Shown one piece after another: positions 54,001 to 63,743 of a stretch of DNA of 64,000 bases. Each line of letters begins with the position of its first letter. The first letter of the stretch is position 1. The notes beneath the pieces are model-generated. The model searched no databases. It saw only the letters and a list, made by a program, of their open reading frames with translations, and was not told the origin of the DNA. Source of the DNA: Flavobacterium tagetis (lineage in GTDB: Bacteria > Bacteroidota > Bacteroidia > Flavobacteriales > Flavobacteriaceae). The DNA is taken from the NCBI RefSeq assembly GCF_016735615.1, contig NZ_JAERSF010000002.1, forward strand, positions 62,001 to 126,000, in the 5' to 3' direction. A program made the translations under genes and the position numbers.

Positions 54001-55455
54001 TTATTTTTGCTTTTGAGCAGGTAAAAACCGCTCATAGATTTTCTGAAATAGTTGTGAAATCGGAGTTGTGATCGCGTCAAAATTAATTAACCCATTGTCG
54101 TTTGTAGCACGGTAAGTTAATAAAATTGCCAGCGGAGATAGTATAAAAGAAGACATCCAGGATCCCATAAATGGAGTCATTCCGCCTTCTTGAGATAGCC
54201 TTTTTCCGAAAGTATTGATGAAATGGAAAGTAATAAAGATTAAAACAGCAAATACAATTGGAAGTCCAAGTCCTCCTTTTCTAATAATAGCACCAAGTGG
54301 AGCTCCAATAAAGAACATTAAGAAACAAGCAAATGCAATGACAAATTTCTCATACAATGCAGTCAAGTGTCTGTTGATATCACGTTGTTTATCTTTTAAG
54401 TCTTTCTGGGTGGTCTCGATAGAGTAAATGGTGCTAGTAATATTACTGCTGGCCATTTTTAAAATATCTAATTTATCTTTGTTAGAATAGATAGATAAAA
54501 GATCATTTGGAAGCTGTTTCTTCTTGATGTCTTTTTTTGAATCAGAATGGAACTTTTTAATTCCAACTCGCTGATTGATATTTTCAGAAAAAGAAACAAT
54601 TTCGTTGTCTAAATTTTTGCTCAAAGAATCTAAAGTATAACGTAACTCGTTAACATTTAGCATGGCATTTGTTCCTGCAATACTTTCTTTGCTGTCGTCA
54701 ACTTTGTTAAGTTCAGATAAATCGATATTGATAATTTGCGTTTTAAATTTTCCTTTTATAAAAGGCATTTTCGCGCGATCTTCATATTTTTTAGGAGTAA
54801 CGTCCTGGTAGTAATAACCGTCATTTAAAACTAACTTTAAAATGCTAGATTTTTCATTACTAACTAATTCACCAGTTTTAGCTTTAATAACGGTTTTATT
54901 TTCACCCATATTATTCGCTTTCTCGTGAATAGTTACACCAGTTAGGTGATTTCCGTTTTCGCCAGTTTTTTTGTTTACTTTAATGTTGTAAGTTCCGACA
55001 TCGTTAAACTGGCCTTCAGCAATAGCCATAGCTGGCTTAGCTTGAGCAATGTTTTTTCTAAAGTTGACAAACTTATATTCGGCGTATGGAATAACATTAT
55101 TGGCAAACCAAAAGGCAACAATACTTAAAACGAAAATAAAAATAATCAAAACTCGCATTGCTCTTTGCAAGGAGATTCCTGAAGACTTCATAGCTGCAAA
55201 TTCATAATTTTCGGCTAAATTTCCGAAAGTCATAATAGATGCTAATAAAACCGAAAGTGGTAAAACCAACGGAATAATTCGTGGCATAGAAAAAAGCAGG
55301 AATTTCACGACTAATATTAAGTCGAGATCTTTACCTGCTAGTTCTGAAATAAATAGCCATACTGTTTGTAGTATGAATATGAAAAATAAGATTACAAATA
55401 CCGTAGTAAATGTAAGTAAGAATGTTTTTAATAAGTATTTGTCTAGAATTTTCAA
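54001..55455 (-). CDS. LptF/LptG-family permease
   Basis: 484 residues with six hydrophobic segments: three near the N-terminus (FLLTFTTVFVILFFIFILQT, PRIIPLVLPLSVLLASIMTF, VLIIFIFVLSIVAFWFA) and three near the C-terminus (FACFLMFFIGAPLGAIIRKG, FAVLIFITFHFINTFGKR, SSFILSPLAILLTYRA). A ~250-residue periplasmic jellyroll lies between. This is the YjgP/YjgQ layout of the transporter that pulls lipopolysaccharide from the inner membrane. The 2-base gap to RibBA and the order LolA-LptF/G-RibBA support one operon. Confidence 0.85.
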   Translation of the reverse strand: MKILDKYLLKTFLLTFTTVFVILFFIFILQTVWLFISELAGKDLDLILVVKFLLFSMPRIIPLVLPLSVLLASIMTFGNLAENYEFAAMKSSGISLQRAMRVLIIFIFVLSIVAFWFANNVIPYAEYKFVNFRKNIAQAKPAMAIAEGQFNDVGTYNIKVNKKTGENGNHLTGVTIHEKANNMGENKTVIKAKTGELVSNEKSSILKLVLNDGYYYQDVTPKKYEDRAKMPFIKGKFKTQIINIDLSELNKVDDSKESIAGTNAMLNVNELRYTLDSLSKNLDNEIVSFSENINQRVGIKKFHSDSKKDIKKKQLPNDLLSIYSNKDKLDILKMASSNITSTIYSIETTQKDLKDKQRDINRHLTALYEKFVIAFACFLMFFIGAPLGAIIRKGGLGLPIVFAVLIFITFHFINTFGKRLSQEGGMTPFMGSWMSSFILSPLAILLTYRATNDNGLINFDAITTPISQLFQKIYERFLPAQKQK

Positions 55456-55463
55456 CCTTCTGA

Positions 55464-56111
55464 TTAATCTAATTTATTGATGTAGTATTTCGGGTATTTA
55501 CTCGCTACAAAGGTAAATTGATTTTTTGATAATGGCTGATTGGTTTTAAAAGAATTAACGGTTAAAGTTGTTTTTGTTCCGTTTTTTCCAGTTTCAATCA
55601 AATTATAGATGTGTTTAGTTTGAACGTCAACACCTAACAAAATTTCTTTTCTTTGGTCTTTTCCGCTAGTTGGAACTAATTTGATGTATTGAATTTTTCT
55701 TCCTTTTACATTCTGAACAATGTCCATGTTGTATTTGTAGCCAGAATTAAAGAAAGTAAGCATTTTAGAAGGAGTGATTGCATTATCATCTTTCTCGTTT
55801 ACTTTAGAAATAGTAACTTCTTCGTCTTCAGGAACGATAGTATATGTTTTTTGACCGTCAAAAATTTTCGTAACGCCCATGAAATTCAAAACATATTGAT
55901 TTCCTTTCATTGTTACATTTCCTTTACTGTCTTGATTGATGTTTTCTTTGGCATTATTCAAAGAATATTTAAAATCGATAACAATATTGTCGTAGCTTTT
56001 TATTTTAGAAGTTACTTCGTTCAATAAATCTTTCGCTTTTTTATCTTGAGCCTGAATAGAAGTGAAGCTCAAAAGCAAAATAATTACCATTTGGAAGCAC
56101 TTTTTAGTCAT
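55464..56111 (-). CDS. lolA: LolA-like outer-membrane lipoprotein carrier
   Basis: 215 residues from the ATG at 56111, chosen because it heads the signal peptide (MTKKCFQMVIILLLSFTSIQ). A start at 56156, 8 bases after the FtsK stop, is also possible; one at 56201 would overlap that gene. The mature part has the LolA-type beta-sheet (IVIDFKYSLNNAKEN, DSKGNVTMKGNQYVLNF, KIFDGQKTYTIVPEDEEVTI). It ferries lipoproteins through the periplasm. Confidence 0.8.
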   Translation of the reverse strand: MTKKCFQMVIILLLSFTSIQAQDKKAKDLLNEVTSKIKSYDNIVIDFKYSLNNAKENINQDSKGNVTMKGNQYVLNFMGVTKIFDGQKTYTIVPEDEEVTISKVNEKDDNAITPSKMLTFFNSGYKYNMDIVQNVKGRKIQYIKLVPTSGKDQRKEILLGVDVQTKHIYNLIETGKNGTKTTLTVNSFKTNQPLSKNQFTFVASKYPKYYINKLD

Positions 56112-56163
56112 GTTTGTGATAGAATTGTTGTTGATTTCTTGAATTTTTGCTTTCATGATTGGA

Positions 56164-58617
56164 TTAATTTTGTTCATTATTAAAAAATTGATCAAGAGCA
56201 TTTAAATCTAAGATGTTTACACTGCGTGCTTTACTGCCTTCAAACGGACCAACAATACCTGCTGCCTCAAGTTGGTCGATCAAACGACCAGCTCTGTTGT
56301 ATCCTAATTTTAATTTTCGTTGCAATAAAGAAGCAGAACCTTGCTGTGCATTGACAATAATCTCTGCCGCCTCTCTAAATAAAGTATCTCTTTCGGAAAT
56401 ATCTATATCAAGATTAATGCCACTTTCTTCTCCAACAAACTCTGGAAGTAAATAAGCTGTAGCGTATGCCTTTTGTCCGCCAATAAAATCTGTAATTTTT
56501 TCTACCTCTGGTGTGTCAATGAAAGCACACTGTACACGAATTACGTCGTTTCCGTTGGTGTATAATAAATCCCCACGACCAATAAGCTGATCTGCTCCTT
56601 GAGTATCCAAAATAGTTCTAGAGTCAATTTTTGAAGTTACTCTAAATGCAATTCTGGCAGGGAAATTGGCTTTAATTAAACCTGTAATAACGTTTACCGA
56701 TGGTCTTTGCGTTGCAATAATCAAGTGAATACCAATAGCACGGGCTAATTGAGCCAAACGAGCAATCGGAACTTCAACTTCTTTTCCAGCGGTCATAATC
56801 AAATCGGCGAACTCATCGACAACCAAAACGATGTAAGGTAAGAATCGATGGCCGGCTTCTGGATTTAATTTTCTAGACTTGAATTTATCGTTGTATTCTT
56901 TGATATTACGAACCATCGCATCTTTTAATAAAGAATAACGATTGTCCATTTCTGTACAAAGTGAATTTAAAGTATTGACAACTTTTGCATTATCGGTAAT
57001 AATAGCATCTTCAGTGTCAGGAAGCTTGGCTAAATAATGTCTTTCGATTTTATTGAAAAGCGTAAGCTCTACTTTTTTCGGATCGACCAAAACAAATTTT
57101 ACTTCTGCTGGATGTTTTTTGTATAAAAGCGAAGTTAAAACCGCATTTAATCCAACCGATTTTCCTTGTCCAGTTGCTCCAGCCATCAATAAGTGAGGCA
57201 TTTTGGCCAAATCGACAACAAAAGTTTCGTTAGAAATGGTTTTCCCTAAAGCAATTGGCAATTCCATTTCTGCTTCTTGGAACTTCGCCGCTCCGATAAC
57301 ACTTTTCATTGAAACCATAGTTGGGTTTTTGTTCGGAACCTCAATACCGATAGTACCTTTTCCTGGAATTGGCGCAATAATACGAATTCCAAGTGCTGAT
57401 AATGATAAAGCAATATCATCTTCTAAACTCTTAATTTTAGAAATTCTGATTCCCGCTTCTGGCACAATTTCGTATAAAGTAACCGATGGTCCAACGGTTG
57501 CTTTAATCTGTGCAATTTCAATTTTGTAGTTACGAAGTGTATCTACAATCCTGTTTTTATTTTCTTCTAATTCTTCCTGATTAATTGTAATTCCGCCAGT
57601 CGAATATTCTTTTAACAAATCGATGGTTGGGAATTTGTAATTGGATAAATCCAAAGTTGGATCAAATAATCCGAAATCGGCAACTAGACGAGAAGCTAAG
57701 TTTTCTTCAATAATATCTTCCTCCTCAGCTTTTTCAATTACAAAAGCTTCATCAGGAGAAACTAATGGCAATTCTTGTTTTGGAGTAATTGGCTTTAAAA
57801 CTGGATTTAACTCAATTTCTGATGAATGAGAAATAGTTGGTTTTAAAGCTTCTTTGTTAAGTTCGAATTGCGTGTCAACTGTTTTGATGTGAATATCATC
57901 TATTTCAGGATCACTTTCTATTTCTTCTTTAATAGCAAATTCTTCCAGATTATAAGCGCTTTCAGGTTGATTAACCGCTGGTTTTAAAGTGTCTAATTCT
58001 GATTTGAATTCTTTTTTAGTAGAATCAAAATACGATTGAATTTTTTCTGGCGATAATTTGATTTTGAAAATCAGATAGATAATTAAACCAAAAAGGAGTG
58101 TAAGAAGTGTGCCTGTTTTTCCAATATAATCTTGCAGAAACAAATTCAGTTCATAACCAATTGTTCCTCCTAATTCTGGTGCAGAAGTAGCAAAGAAACC
58201 AAATAATACAGAAACGATAATAATGGCAAAAATATCCCAGAACCAAGTATTTTTTAGCTTTTGAGTAGAAAGCTCTAATGCTAAAAACATTCCAGTAAGG
58301 AAAAATAAACGTACGAAAATGAAAGAAGCAAGTCCGAAACCTTTATAAATAATCAAATCGGCAAGAAAAGCCCCGAATTTACCGAGCCAGTTCTCAACAA
58401 CTTCAGTGCGATCGCCAAGTTGGTTTACAACACTTTGATCATTTTGCCATTGTCCATTAACATAAAAAGAAATAAATGCAACCAATAAGGCTATAGAAAA
58501 AAGAACCAAAAGACATCCTAGAACAAACTTTTGCTGTTTGGACATCTTAAATGATTTTTTATTTCCTTCTTGTTTATCGTTTTTTTTATCTACAGTTTCT
58601 TTTTTATTTTTTGCCAT
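56164..58617 (-). CDS. ftsK: DNA translocase FtsK
   Basis: 817 residues. Four or five membrane helices lie in the first ~190 residues, then a linker, then the motor: Walker A GATGQGKSVGLN, Walker B IVLVVDEFADLI, and a C-terminal winged-helix gamma domain (SLLQRKLKLGYNRAGRLIDQ, LEAAGIVGPFEGSKAR). FtsK moves chromosome dimers at the septum. Length and order are normal for Bacteroidota. Confidence 0.95.
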   Translation of the reverse strand: MAKNKKETVDKKNDKQEGNKKSFKMSKQQKFVLGCLLVLFSIALLVAFISFYVNGQWQNDQSVVNQLGDRTEVVENWLGKFGAFLADLIIYKGFGLASFIFVRLFFLTGMFLALELSTQKLKNTWFWDIFAIIIVSVLFGFFATSAPELGGTIGYELNLFLQDYIGKTGTLLTLLFGLIIYLIFKIKLSPEKIQSYFDSTKKEFKSELDTLKPAVNQPESAYNLEEFAIKEEIESDPEIDDIHIKTVDTQFELNKEALKPTISHSSEIELNPVLKPITPKQELPLVSPDEAFVIEKAEEEDIIEENLASRLVADFGLFDPTLDLSNYKFPTIDLLKEYSTGGITINQEELEENKNRIVDTLRNYKIEIAQIKATVGPSVTLYEIVPEAGIRISKIKSLEDDIALSLSALGIRIIAPIPGKGTIGIEVPNKNPTMVSMKSVIGAAKFQEAEMELPIALGKTISNETFVVDLAKMPHLLMAGATGQGKSVGLNAVLTSLLYKKHPAEVKFVLVDPKKVELTLFNKIERHYLAKLPDTEDAIITDNAKVVNTLNSLCTEMDNRYSLLKDAMVRNIKEYNDKFKSRKLNPEAGHRFLPYIVLVVDEFADLIMTAGKEVEVPIARLAQLARAIGIHLIIATQRPSVNVITGLIKANFPARIAFRVTSKIDSRTILDTQGADQLIGRGDLLYTNGNDVIRVQCAFIDTPEVEKITDFIGGQKAYATAYLLPEFVGEESGINLDIDISERDTLFREAAEIIVNAQQGSASLLQRKLKLGYNRAGRLIDQLEAAGIVGPFEGSKARSVNILDLNALDQFFNNEQN

Positions 58618-58635
58618 TCTTGCGTTTTCCTTTGC

Positions 58636-59010
58636 CTAAATAAATTTTGGAATATAAATAATCAAGCCTATTGCTATTGCAGTCATTGCAGCAAAAAATA
58701 CTGCTCCTGCAGCAATATCTTTAATAAATCCGATTCGTTTGCTGTAATCAGGATGGATAAAATCGGCAATTTTTTCAACTGCTGTATTTAATCCTTCGAT
58801 TGCTAAAACTAAACCGATTGCCAAGGTTTGACAAAGCCATTCGGTTTGCGTAATATGAAAATAAAAACCTAAAATAGTCATTATGATTCCCAATGAAAAT
58901 TGAACCATAATGCTGTGTTCTGTTTTAATTAATTTTACAGCGCCGTTAAAAGCATATGTCATGCTTTTTAAACGGCCTGTAACAAATGTGTTATCTTTTT
59001 GAAACTCCAT
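58636..59010 (-). CDS. dgkA: diacylglycerol/undecaprenol kinase (DgkA family)
   Basis: 124 residues with three hydrophobic helices and the DgkA active-site motif in LVLAIEGLNTAVEKIADF. These enzymes phosphorylate diacylglycerol or undecaprenol in the inner membrane; Bacteroidota members may favour undecaprenol. It sits 18 bases upstream of ftsK. Confidence 0.9.
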   Translation of the reverse strand: MEFQKDNTFVTGRLKSMTYAFNGAVKLIKTEHSIMVQFSLGIIMTILGFYFHITQTEWLCQTLAIGLVLAIEGLNTAVEKIADFIHPDYSKRIGFIKDIAAGAVFFAAMTAIAIGLIIYIPKFI

Positions 59011-59023
59011 TTATTGGAAAATA

Positions 59024-59521
59024 TTATAGTGCTGCTAAAGCTTCTTCGTAATTTGGTTCGTTTGCAATTTCTGCTACTTGTTCTGTATGAACAATTTTTC
59101 CGTTAGCATCAACAACAATAATTGCTCTTGAGTGCAAACCTGCTAATGGTCCATCAACGATTTCTAATCCGTTTGCTTTACCAAAAGCACCAGTTTGAAA
59201 ATCTGATAAGTTTACCACATTTTCTAAACCTTCAGCACCGCAGAAACGTTTTTGAGCGAAAGGTAAATCTCTAGAAATACATAAAACGGTAGTGTTTTCT
59301 AATCCGCTTGCACTTGCATTGAAAGTTCTAACAGATGTTGCACAAGTTCCAGTATCAACACTTGGGAAAATATTTAAAACTAATTTTTTTCCAGCGAAAG
59401 TGCTTAGTGAAGCAACTGATAAATCGTTTTGTACTAATTTGAAGTCAGCTAGTTGTGATCCAACTTTTGGTAATTCACCTGATGTATGAACTGGATTTCC
59501 TCCTAATGTGATAGATGCCAT
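59024..59521 (-). CDS. tpx: thiol peroxidase Tpx
   Basis: 165 residues. The Tpx signature is present: IFPSVDTGTCATSVRTFN with peroxidatic Cys60, and resolving Cys94 in KRFCGAEG. It reduces hydrogen peroxide and lipid peroxides using thioredoxin. It follows the dgkA/ftsK genes in orientation, and a thioredoxin and an AhpC are encoded 0.7-2 kb away. Confidence 0.92.
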   Translation of the reverse strand: MASITLGGNPVHTSGELPKVGSQLADFKLVQNDLSVASLSTFAGKKLVLNIFPSVDTGTCATSVRTFNASASGLENTTVLCISRDLPFAQKRFCGAEGLENVVNLSDFQTGAFGKANGLEIVDGPLAGLHSRAIIVVDANGKIVHTEQVAEIANEPNYEEALAAL

Positions 59522-59918
59522 GATTTTTGATTAAAATTAATGAGGCTCAAAAGTAAGGATTAATATTTGAATGTAAAAGTATTTGTTGAGGGTTTAAGGA
59601 GAGATTAAGGATCGTTTTTGGATAGCTATAAATTCACGAATCAATCTAAAAATTTTAGATTTTAGAAGCTGGATTTTGGATTTTTGTGCATGTCAGGCTG
59701 AGCGGAGTCGAAGCCACGCAGGTAGCTCTAATCTAAAATTGCTAATCTTTGTCTGTTTACTTTGCGTGGGCTTCGACTCCGCTCAGCCTGACAAAGATTA
59801 CGTTAATATAGAGATTGAAAATTGGCACTGAGACTATAAACTAAAAAAAGCGTCCCTAAATTAGAAACGCTTTCTCAGCTTTGTTTTTTTATTTATTTAT
59901 TCTTGGGAGGGGATCGAT
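59522..59918. repeat. 397-base gap with long inverted repeat and terminator
   Basis: TGTCAGGCTGAGCGGAGTCG begins the left arm (59691-59720), which pairs with the right arm (59763-59793) over ~30 bases with one bulged G. Such GTCAGGCTGAGCGGAGTCGA-type arms recur in Flavobacterium-like genomes as intergenic palindromes. AAAGCGT (59847-59853) / ACGCTTT (59867-59873) with T's on the minus strand ends the DUF6952-like gene. Confidence 0.7.
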
Positions 59919-60176
59919 TTATTTATCGATTGAGCCTAATACACGTTTCATAAACGTATTTAAAGCTTCTTTTTTATCTGTTCCTTGAGCAACCAATTTC
60001 TGCACTTCAAGGGCACCGTACATATTTGAAATCAATTCACCGATTACGTCTAATTCTTCGTCTTTTAGAGAAGGAATTTCAGTCATAGCTTCTAGAACTT
60101 CAATCGTTTCGATGATATAGTCCTGATCGTTTTCTTCGATGAATTGTGTTAAATGCTTAATTACTGGTAATTTCAT
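59919..60176 (-). CDS. DUF6952-like small protein
   Basis: 85 residues, helical and acidic (MKLPVIKHLTQFIEENDQDY, LISNMYGALEVQKLVAQGTD). It matches my recollection of DUF6952, found beside thioredoxin and peroxiredoxin genes in Bacteroidota. Function unknown. It is 66 bases from the thioredoxin gene, on the same strand. Confidence 0.7.
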   Translation of the reverse strand: MKLPVIKHLTQFIEENDQDYIIETIEVLEAMTEIPSLKDEELDVIGELISNMYGALEVQKLVAQGTDKKEALNTFMKRVLGSIDK

Positions 60177-60242
60177 AATTTCTTGTTTAAGCGTTAAATC
60201 GTTTTTTTGTTTAATCGATTAAACGAATAAACAAATAACCAA

Positions 60243-60551
60243 TTAAACGATAGCGTTTACTAAGTCAATTAATACTTCTTGTTTGTTAGTTTGCGTTTCG
60301 CCAACTAATTGTCCGTTTACGAAAGTTGCGAAAGTTGGCAAGTTGCTTACATTAGCTAGTTTTCTTGATTCAGGAGAATTTTCTGCATCAACCAAAACAA
60401 AAGTGATAGCTTCATTTTCTGTTGCTAATTTTTTGAATTTTGGTTTCATAATACGGCAATTTCCACACCATGAAGCTGAATATTGTACTACTACTTTTTC
60501 GTTTTTAGCAACTAAATCTGCTAACGTATCTTCGTTTAAGTCGATTAACAT
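60243..60551 (-). CDS. thioredoxin-family protein
   Basis: 102 residues. The active site is WCGNC (Cys29, Cys32) within VVQYSASWCGNCRIMKPKFK, and the cis-proline follows in NLPTFATFVNG. A WCGNC in place of WCGPC changes the redox potential. It probably reduces the AhpC and Tpx encoded on either side. Confidence 0.9.
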   Translation of the reverse strand: MLIDLNEDTLADLVAKNEKVVVQYSASWCGNCRIMKPKFKKLATENEAITFVLVDAENSPESRKLANVSNLPTFATFVNGQLVGETQTNKQEVLIDLVNAIV

Positions 60552-60569
60552 AAGTTTTATTTTTTGAGA

Positions 60570-60722
60570 TTCTAGGGTGCTAAGATTCTAAGGTTCTGAG
60601 TTTTTGAACCTTTGTGGATTTTAGCAACTGTAATTTTTGAGATTTTTTGAGAGAGGATTTGATTTCTAAGGTACTAAGGTCTAAGAGAAAATCTTAGAAC
60701 CTTAGCATCTTAGTATCTTAGA
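60570..60722. repeat. degenerate CTAAG-type intergenic repeat
   Basis: TTCTAAGGTACTAAGGTCTA and TCTTAGAACCTTAGCATCTT face each other in the thioredoxin-AhpC gap, forming an imperfect hairpin. A single related stretch (AAGGTACTAAGATGCTAAGG) is at 42184-42203. Confidence 0.5.
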
Positions 60723-60735
60723 AACTAATTAAAAA

Positions 60736-61374
60736 TTAGTTTGCGCTTAAGTATTCGGCAGTACTGATTCTGTCAGCAGACATAGCTTCTTTACCAGCTT
60801 CCCAGTTTGCAGGACAAACTTCACCTTTAGTTTGAATGTGAGTGTAAGCGTCAACCATTCTTAAGTATTCGTTTACGTTACGTCCTAATGGCATATCGTT
60901 TACGCTTTCGTGGAAAATTTTTCCAGTTTCGTCAATTAGGTAAGTAGCTCTGTAAGTTACGTTTGAACCTTCGATGATAACTGAATCTGTATCTTCGCTA
61001 TAGCTTGTAGATTCGATATCAAGAATACCTAAAATGTTAGCTAAATTACGGTTTGTATCAGCTAAGATTGGGTAAGTAACACCTTCGATTCCACCATTGT
61101 TTTTTGGAGTATTTAACCAAGCAAAGTGAACTTCGTTTGTGTCGCAAGAAGCACCAATTACGATAGTATTTCTTTTTTCGAATTCTGGTAATGCAGCTTG
61201 AAAGGCGTGTAATTCAGTTGGACATACAAAAGTAAAATCTTTTGGGTACCAAAATAAAAGTACTTTTTTATTGTTGTTTACTGCTTCTTCAAAAATGTTG
61301 ATTTTTAAATTGTCACCCATTTCTGAGATAGCATCTACTGCAATACTTGGGAATTTTTTTCCTACTAAAGACAT
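60736..61374 (-). CDS. ahpC: peroxiredoxin AhpC-type
   Basis: 212 residues. The peroxidatic Cys51 is in DFTFVCPTEL and the resolving Cys near the C-terminus in KGEVCPANWEAGKEAM, the typical 2-Cys AhpC/PrxQ pattern. It reduces peroxides with electrons from thioredoxin. The upstream and downstream peroxide-defence genes support this. Confidence 0.92.
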   Translation of the reverse strand: MSLVGKKFPSIAVDAISEMGDNLKINIFEEAVNNNKKVLLFWYPKDFTFVCPTELHAFQAALPEFEKRNTIVIGASCDTNEVHFAWLNTPKNNGGIEGVTYPILADTNRNLANILGILDIESTSYSEDTDSVIIEGSNVTYRATYLIDETGKIFHESVNDMPLGRNVNEYLRMVDAYTHIQTKGEVCPANWEAGKEAMSADRISTAEYLSAN

Positions 61375-61499
61375 AGTTTTTGTTTTACGTTAAATATTTA
61401 TTTCTGGTGCAAAAGTAGGCTATAAGTCCAGATCCTTACAATAAGATGTGATTATTAATATTTATAAGTTAATAAATTTTAGCTATTTCACCTTTTAAC

Positions 61500-63113
61500 T
61501 TATTGAATTTCAATATTTACAGGTAAAGCTCCGCTGAAACTATTTTTTTCTAAAAATTGAATTCCTGCTGTTTTTTGAAATTCTTTAAAATCCTGATACG
61601 CCTCAACCAGCGCTGAAGCCTTTTTTAGATTCGGAATTAACGGTAAGGAATATGGATTTCCGAAAACATAAATAATGCATTTTTTGCTCTGAAGCAAATC
61701 AGAAAGTAAGTTTAGAACTTCTTTATCAATTTCGAAATTATTTAAAGGTTTTGCTTTCGGAACAAATAGTGAAATTAAAATCGTATCGAAATTTTCTAAT
61801 TCTTTTTTGATAGATGAAATATCCGAAACTTCTAAATTTTCAAAAGCAAATTCAGGTGAAGGTAATTCTGTATTTAAAGTTTTAAAAAATGTATTTTCGG
61901 TATTTTTATACAAACTCAGTTTGGCTAATTTGTTGTTTTTCTGAGCTTCAAAAGCTAATTCTGCACTCGAATTATCGATAATGGTTGTAATAGCATTTTG
62001 AGCAATTTCCAGATTTAATTCTGATGTTTTTTCGAAATTTAATTCACCCGAAGCTGAAGTGTTTCCAGAAAGAATTCCAGCTTTTTCTTTGGCTTTCATG
62101 ATTCGGTTGTAGCTCTCGAAAATGCGATCTGGAGAAGCATTTTTATAAATTGCTTCAATTCCTTCAGGAACATTTTCGGCGAAGCATAAAACATCATTTC
62201 CTGCATTAAAAGCTTCCCATTCTAATTGACCTTTTGTTTCGTACAATTTCGAAACGCTGTGCATGTTTAAAGCATCAGAAATTACCAAACCATCATAACC
62301 TAATTTATTACGTAAAAGATCTTGAATTACTGCTTTTGATAATGTTGCCGAAGTATCTTTCCCGTCATTTAAACTCGGAACCGCCAAATGCCCAATCATA
62401 ATCGAATCGACATTATTTTCGATTCCTTTAATAAATGGATACAATTCGTTTTCCATTAATTCTTCTAGAGTTTCTTTTAAAACCGGTAATCCTAAATGCG
62501 AATCCACATTAGTATTTCCATGTCCTGGAAAATGCTTCAGACAACCTAAAACGCCAACTTCCGTCATTCCATTTAAATATTCAATAGAAAAATCGGCAAC
62601 TTTCTTTTTATCTTCTCCAAAAGAGCGATAACCAATAACGGGATTATTTGGGTTGTTATTAATATCTGCCAAAGGCGATAAATTATATTGAATTCCGGCT
62701 GCTTTTAAATCTAAACCAATTTGTTTTCCAGTTTCGTAAACTAAATTTGATTTGTTTTCTGGTAAAGCGCCAAGCGTAATCGCATAAGGATATTGTGGTG
62801 TTTTTTCAATTCGCATTGCTAAACCCCATTCTGCATCAATGCTAATAAGAAGTGGAGTAGAAGCTGCTTTTTGATAACGAGCAATAAGTACTTTGATTTT
62901 TTCGTAGCTGTCATCATTAAAAACTACTTTTTTCTTGCTTTCGTAATTGGTTGCAGCGCTCGCACGGCTGTGAAAAAAGGTCAGTCCGCCAATATTATGC
63001 TCTTTTATAAGGCGTTCCGTTTCTTGAATATTTTCTTCGGTATCGTTGATGAATACTGCTGGAAAGAAAAATTGTCCTATTTTTTGTCGTAATGCTTCTG
63101 CTGTAATTTTCAT
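61500..63113 (-). CDS. GH3 beta-N-acetylhexosaminidase-like enzyme (NagZ type)
   Basis: 537 residues from the start at 63113, chosen because it lies 3 bases after the stop of the GNAT gene; a longer frame would overlap it. The NagZ-type motif KHFPGHGNTNVDSHLGLPVL and the nucleophile segment VISDALNMHSV are intact; NagZ enzymes remove GlcNAc from peptidoglycan fragments. No signal peptide. A C-terminal domain (~360-537) goes beyond the ~340 residues of minimal NagZ. Confidence 0.85.
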   Translation of the reverse strand: MKITAEALRQKIGQFFFPAVFINDTEENIQETERLIKEHNIGGLTFFHSRASAATNYESKKKVVFNDDSYEKIKVLIARYQKAASTPLLISIDAEWGLAMRIEKTPQYPYAITLGALPENKSNLVYETGKQIGLDLKAAGIQYNLSPLADINNNPNNPVIGYRSFGEDKKKVADFSIEYLNGMTEVGVLGCLKHFPGHGNTNVDSHLGLPVLKETLEELMENELYPFIKGIENNVDSIMIGHLAVPSLNDGKDTSATLSKAVIQDLLRNKLGYDGLVISDALNMHSVSKLYETKGQLEWEAFNAGNDVLCFAENVPEGIEAIYKNASPDRIFESYNRIMKAKEKAGILSGNTSASGELNFEKTSELNLEIAQNAITTIIDNSSAELAFEAQKNNKLAKLSLYKNTENTFFKTLNTELPSPEFAFENLEVSDISSIKKELENFDTILISLFVPKAKPLNNFEIDKEVLNLLSDLLQSKKCIIYVFGNPYSLPLIPNLKKASALVEAYQDFKEFQKTAGIQFLEKNSFSGALPVNIEIQ

Positions 63114-63115
63114 TA

Positions 63116-63562
63116 TTATAAAGTCTTTTTCATGCAAACACTATTATCCATTTTTTCGTAAGGCGGATAATTGGGAATTATGGTATAATTTAATTTTTGA
63201 TATAAGTTAATGGCTTCCGGCTGTTTTTTTCCCGTTTCTAAAATAGTATAAGTATAACCGACTTCTTTTGCCCAAGTTTCAAGTTCTTTTAAAACGGCAG
63301 AAGCGATTCCTTTTTTTCTATGATCGGGATGAACGTACATTCGTTTGATTTCTGTTGTTCCTGATTCTTTTTCGCGAAAAGCGCCACAACCAACAGGAAT
63401 TCCATTTTCATAATAAACGATTGTATGTTTTATTTTGTCGGTTTTATTAAACTGATTATAAAACGCGTGATCTTCGCCATCTCGAATCGCTAAATCTTGG
63501 TCTAATAAAACAACCAGATTTATAAAATCGATATCGTCTGAATTCGTACGTTTTATACTCAT
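63116..63562 (-). CDS. GNAT-family acetyltransferase
   Basis: 148 residues. The acetyl-CoA loop HPDHRKKGIASAVLKELE and the C-terminal AINLYQKLNYTIIPNYPPYE fit GNAT N-acetyltransferases. The acceptor is unknown. It probably shares a transcript with the GH3 gene 3 bases downstream. Confidence 0.85.
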   Translation of the reverse strand: MSIKRTNSDDIDFINLVVLLDQDLAIRDGEDHAFYNQFNKTDKIKHTIVYYENGIPVGCGAFREKESGTTEIKRMYVHPDHRKKGIASAVLKELETWAKEVGYTYTILETGKKQPEAINLYQKLNYTIIPNYPPYEKMDNSVCMKKTL

Positions 63563-63597
63563 GATTTAAAATGCTTAGATTTGTTTCGTTTATTTTC

Positions 63598-63670
63598 TAA
63601 CACATAGAAACATAGTATCTAGTTCTTGAAAAAGGCGTTTCACTTTGTTTAAATACACATAGCTATGTGT
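63598..63670 (-). repeat. dispersed intergenic repeat, copy 2, with palindrome
   Basis: TAACACATAGAAACATAG (63598-63615) and AAAGGCGTTTCACTTT (63631-63646) are the inverse of 29967-30015. ACACATAGCTATGTGT (63655-63670) is a perfect 16-base palindrome beside them. Confidence 0.55.
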
Positions 63671-63743
63671 TGAGAAACTAGTTTCTCTTTTTTATTCTTT
63701 TAATAGAAAAAAATCTATGTCTCTATGTGTTTAAAAGAATATT

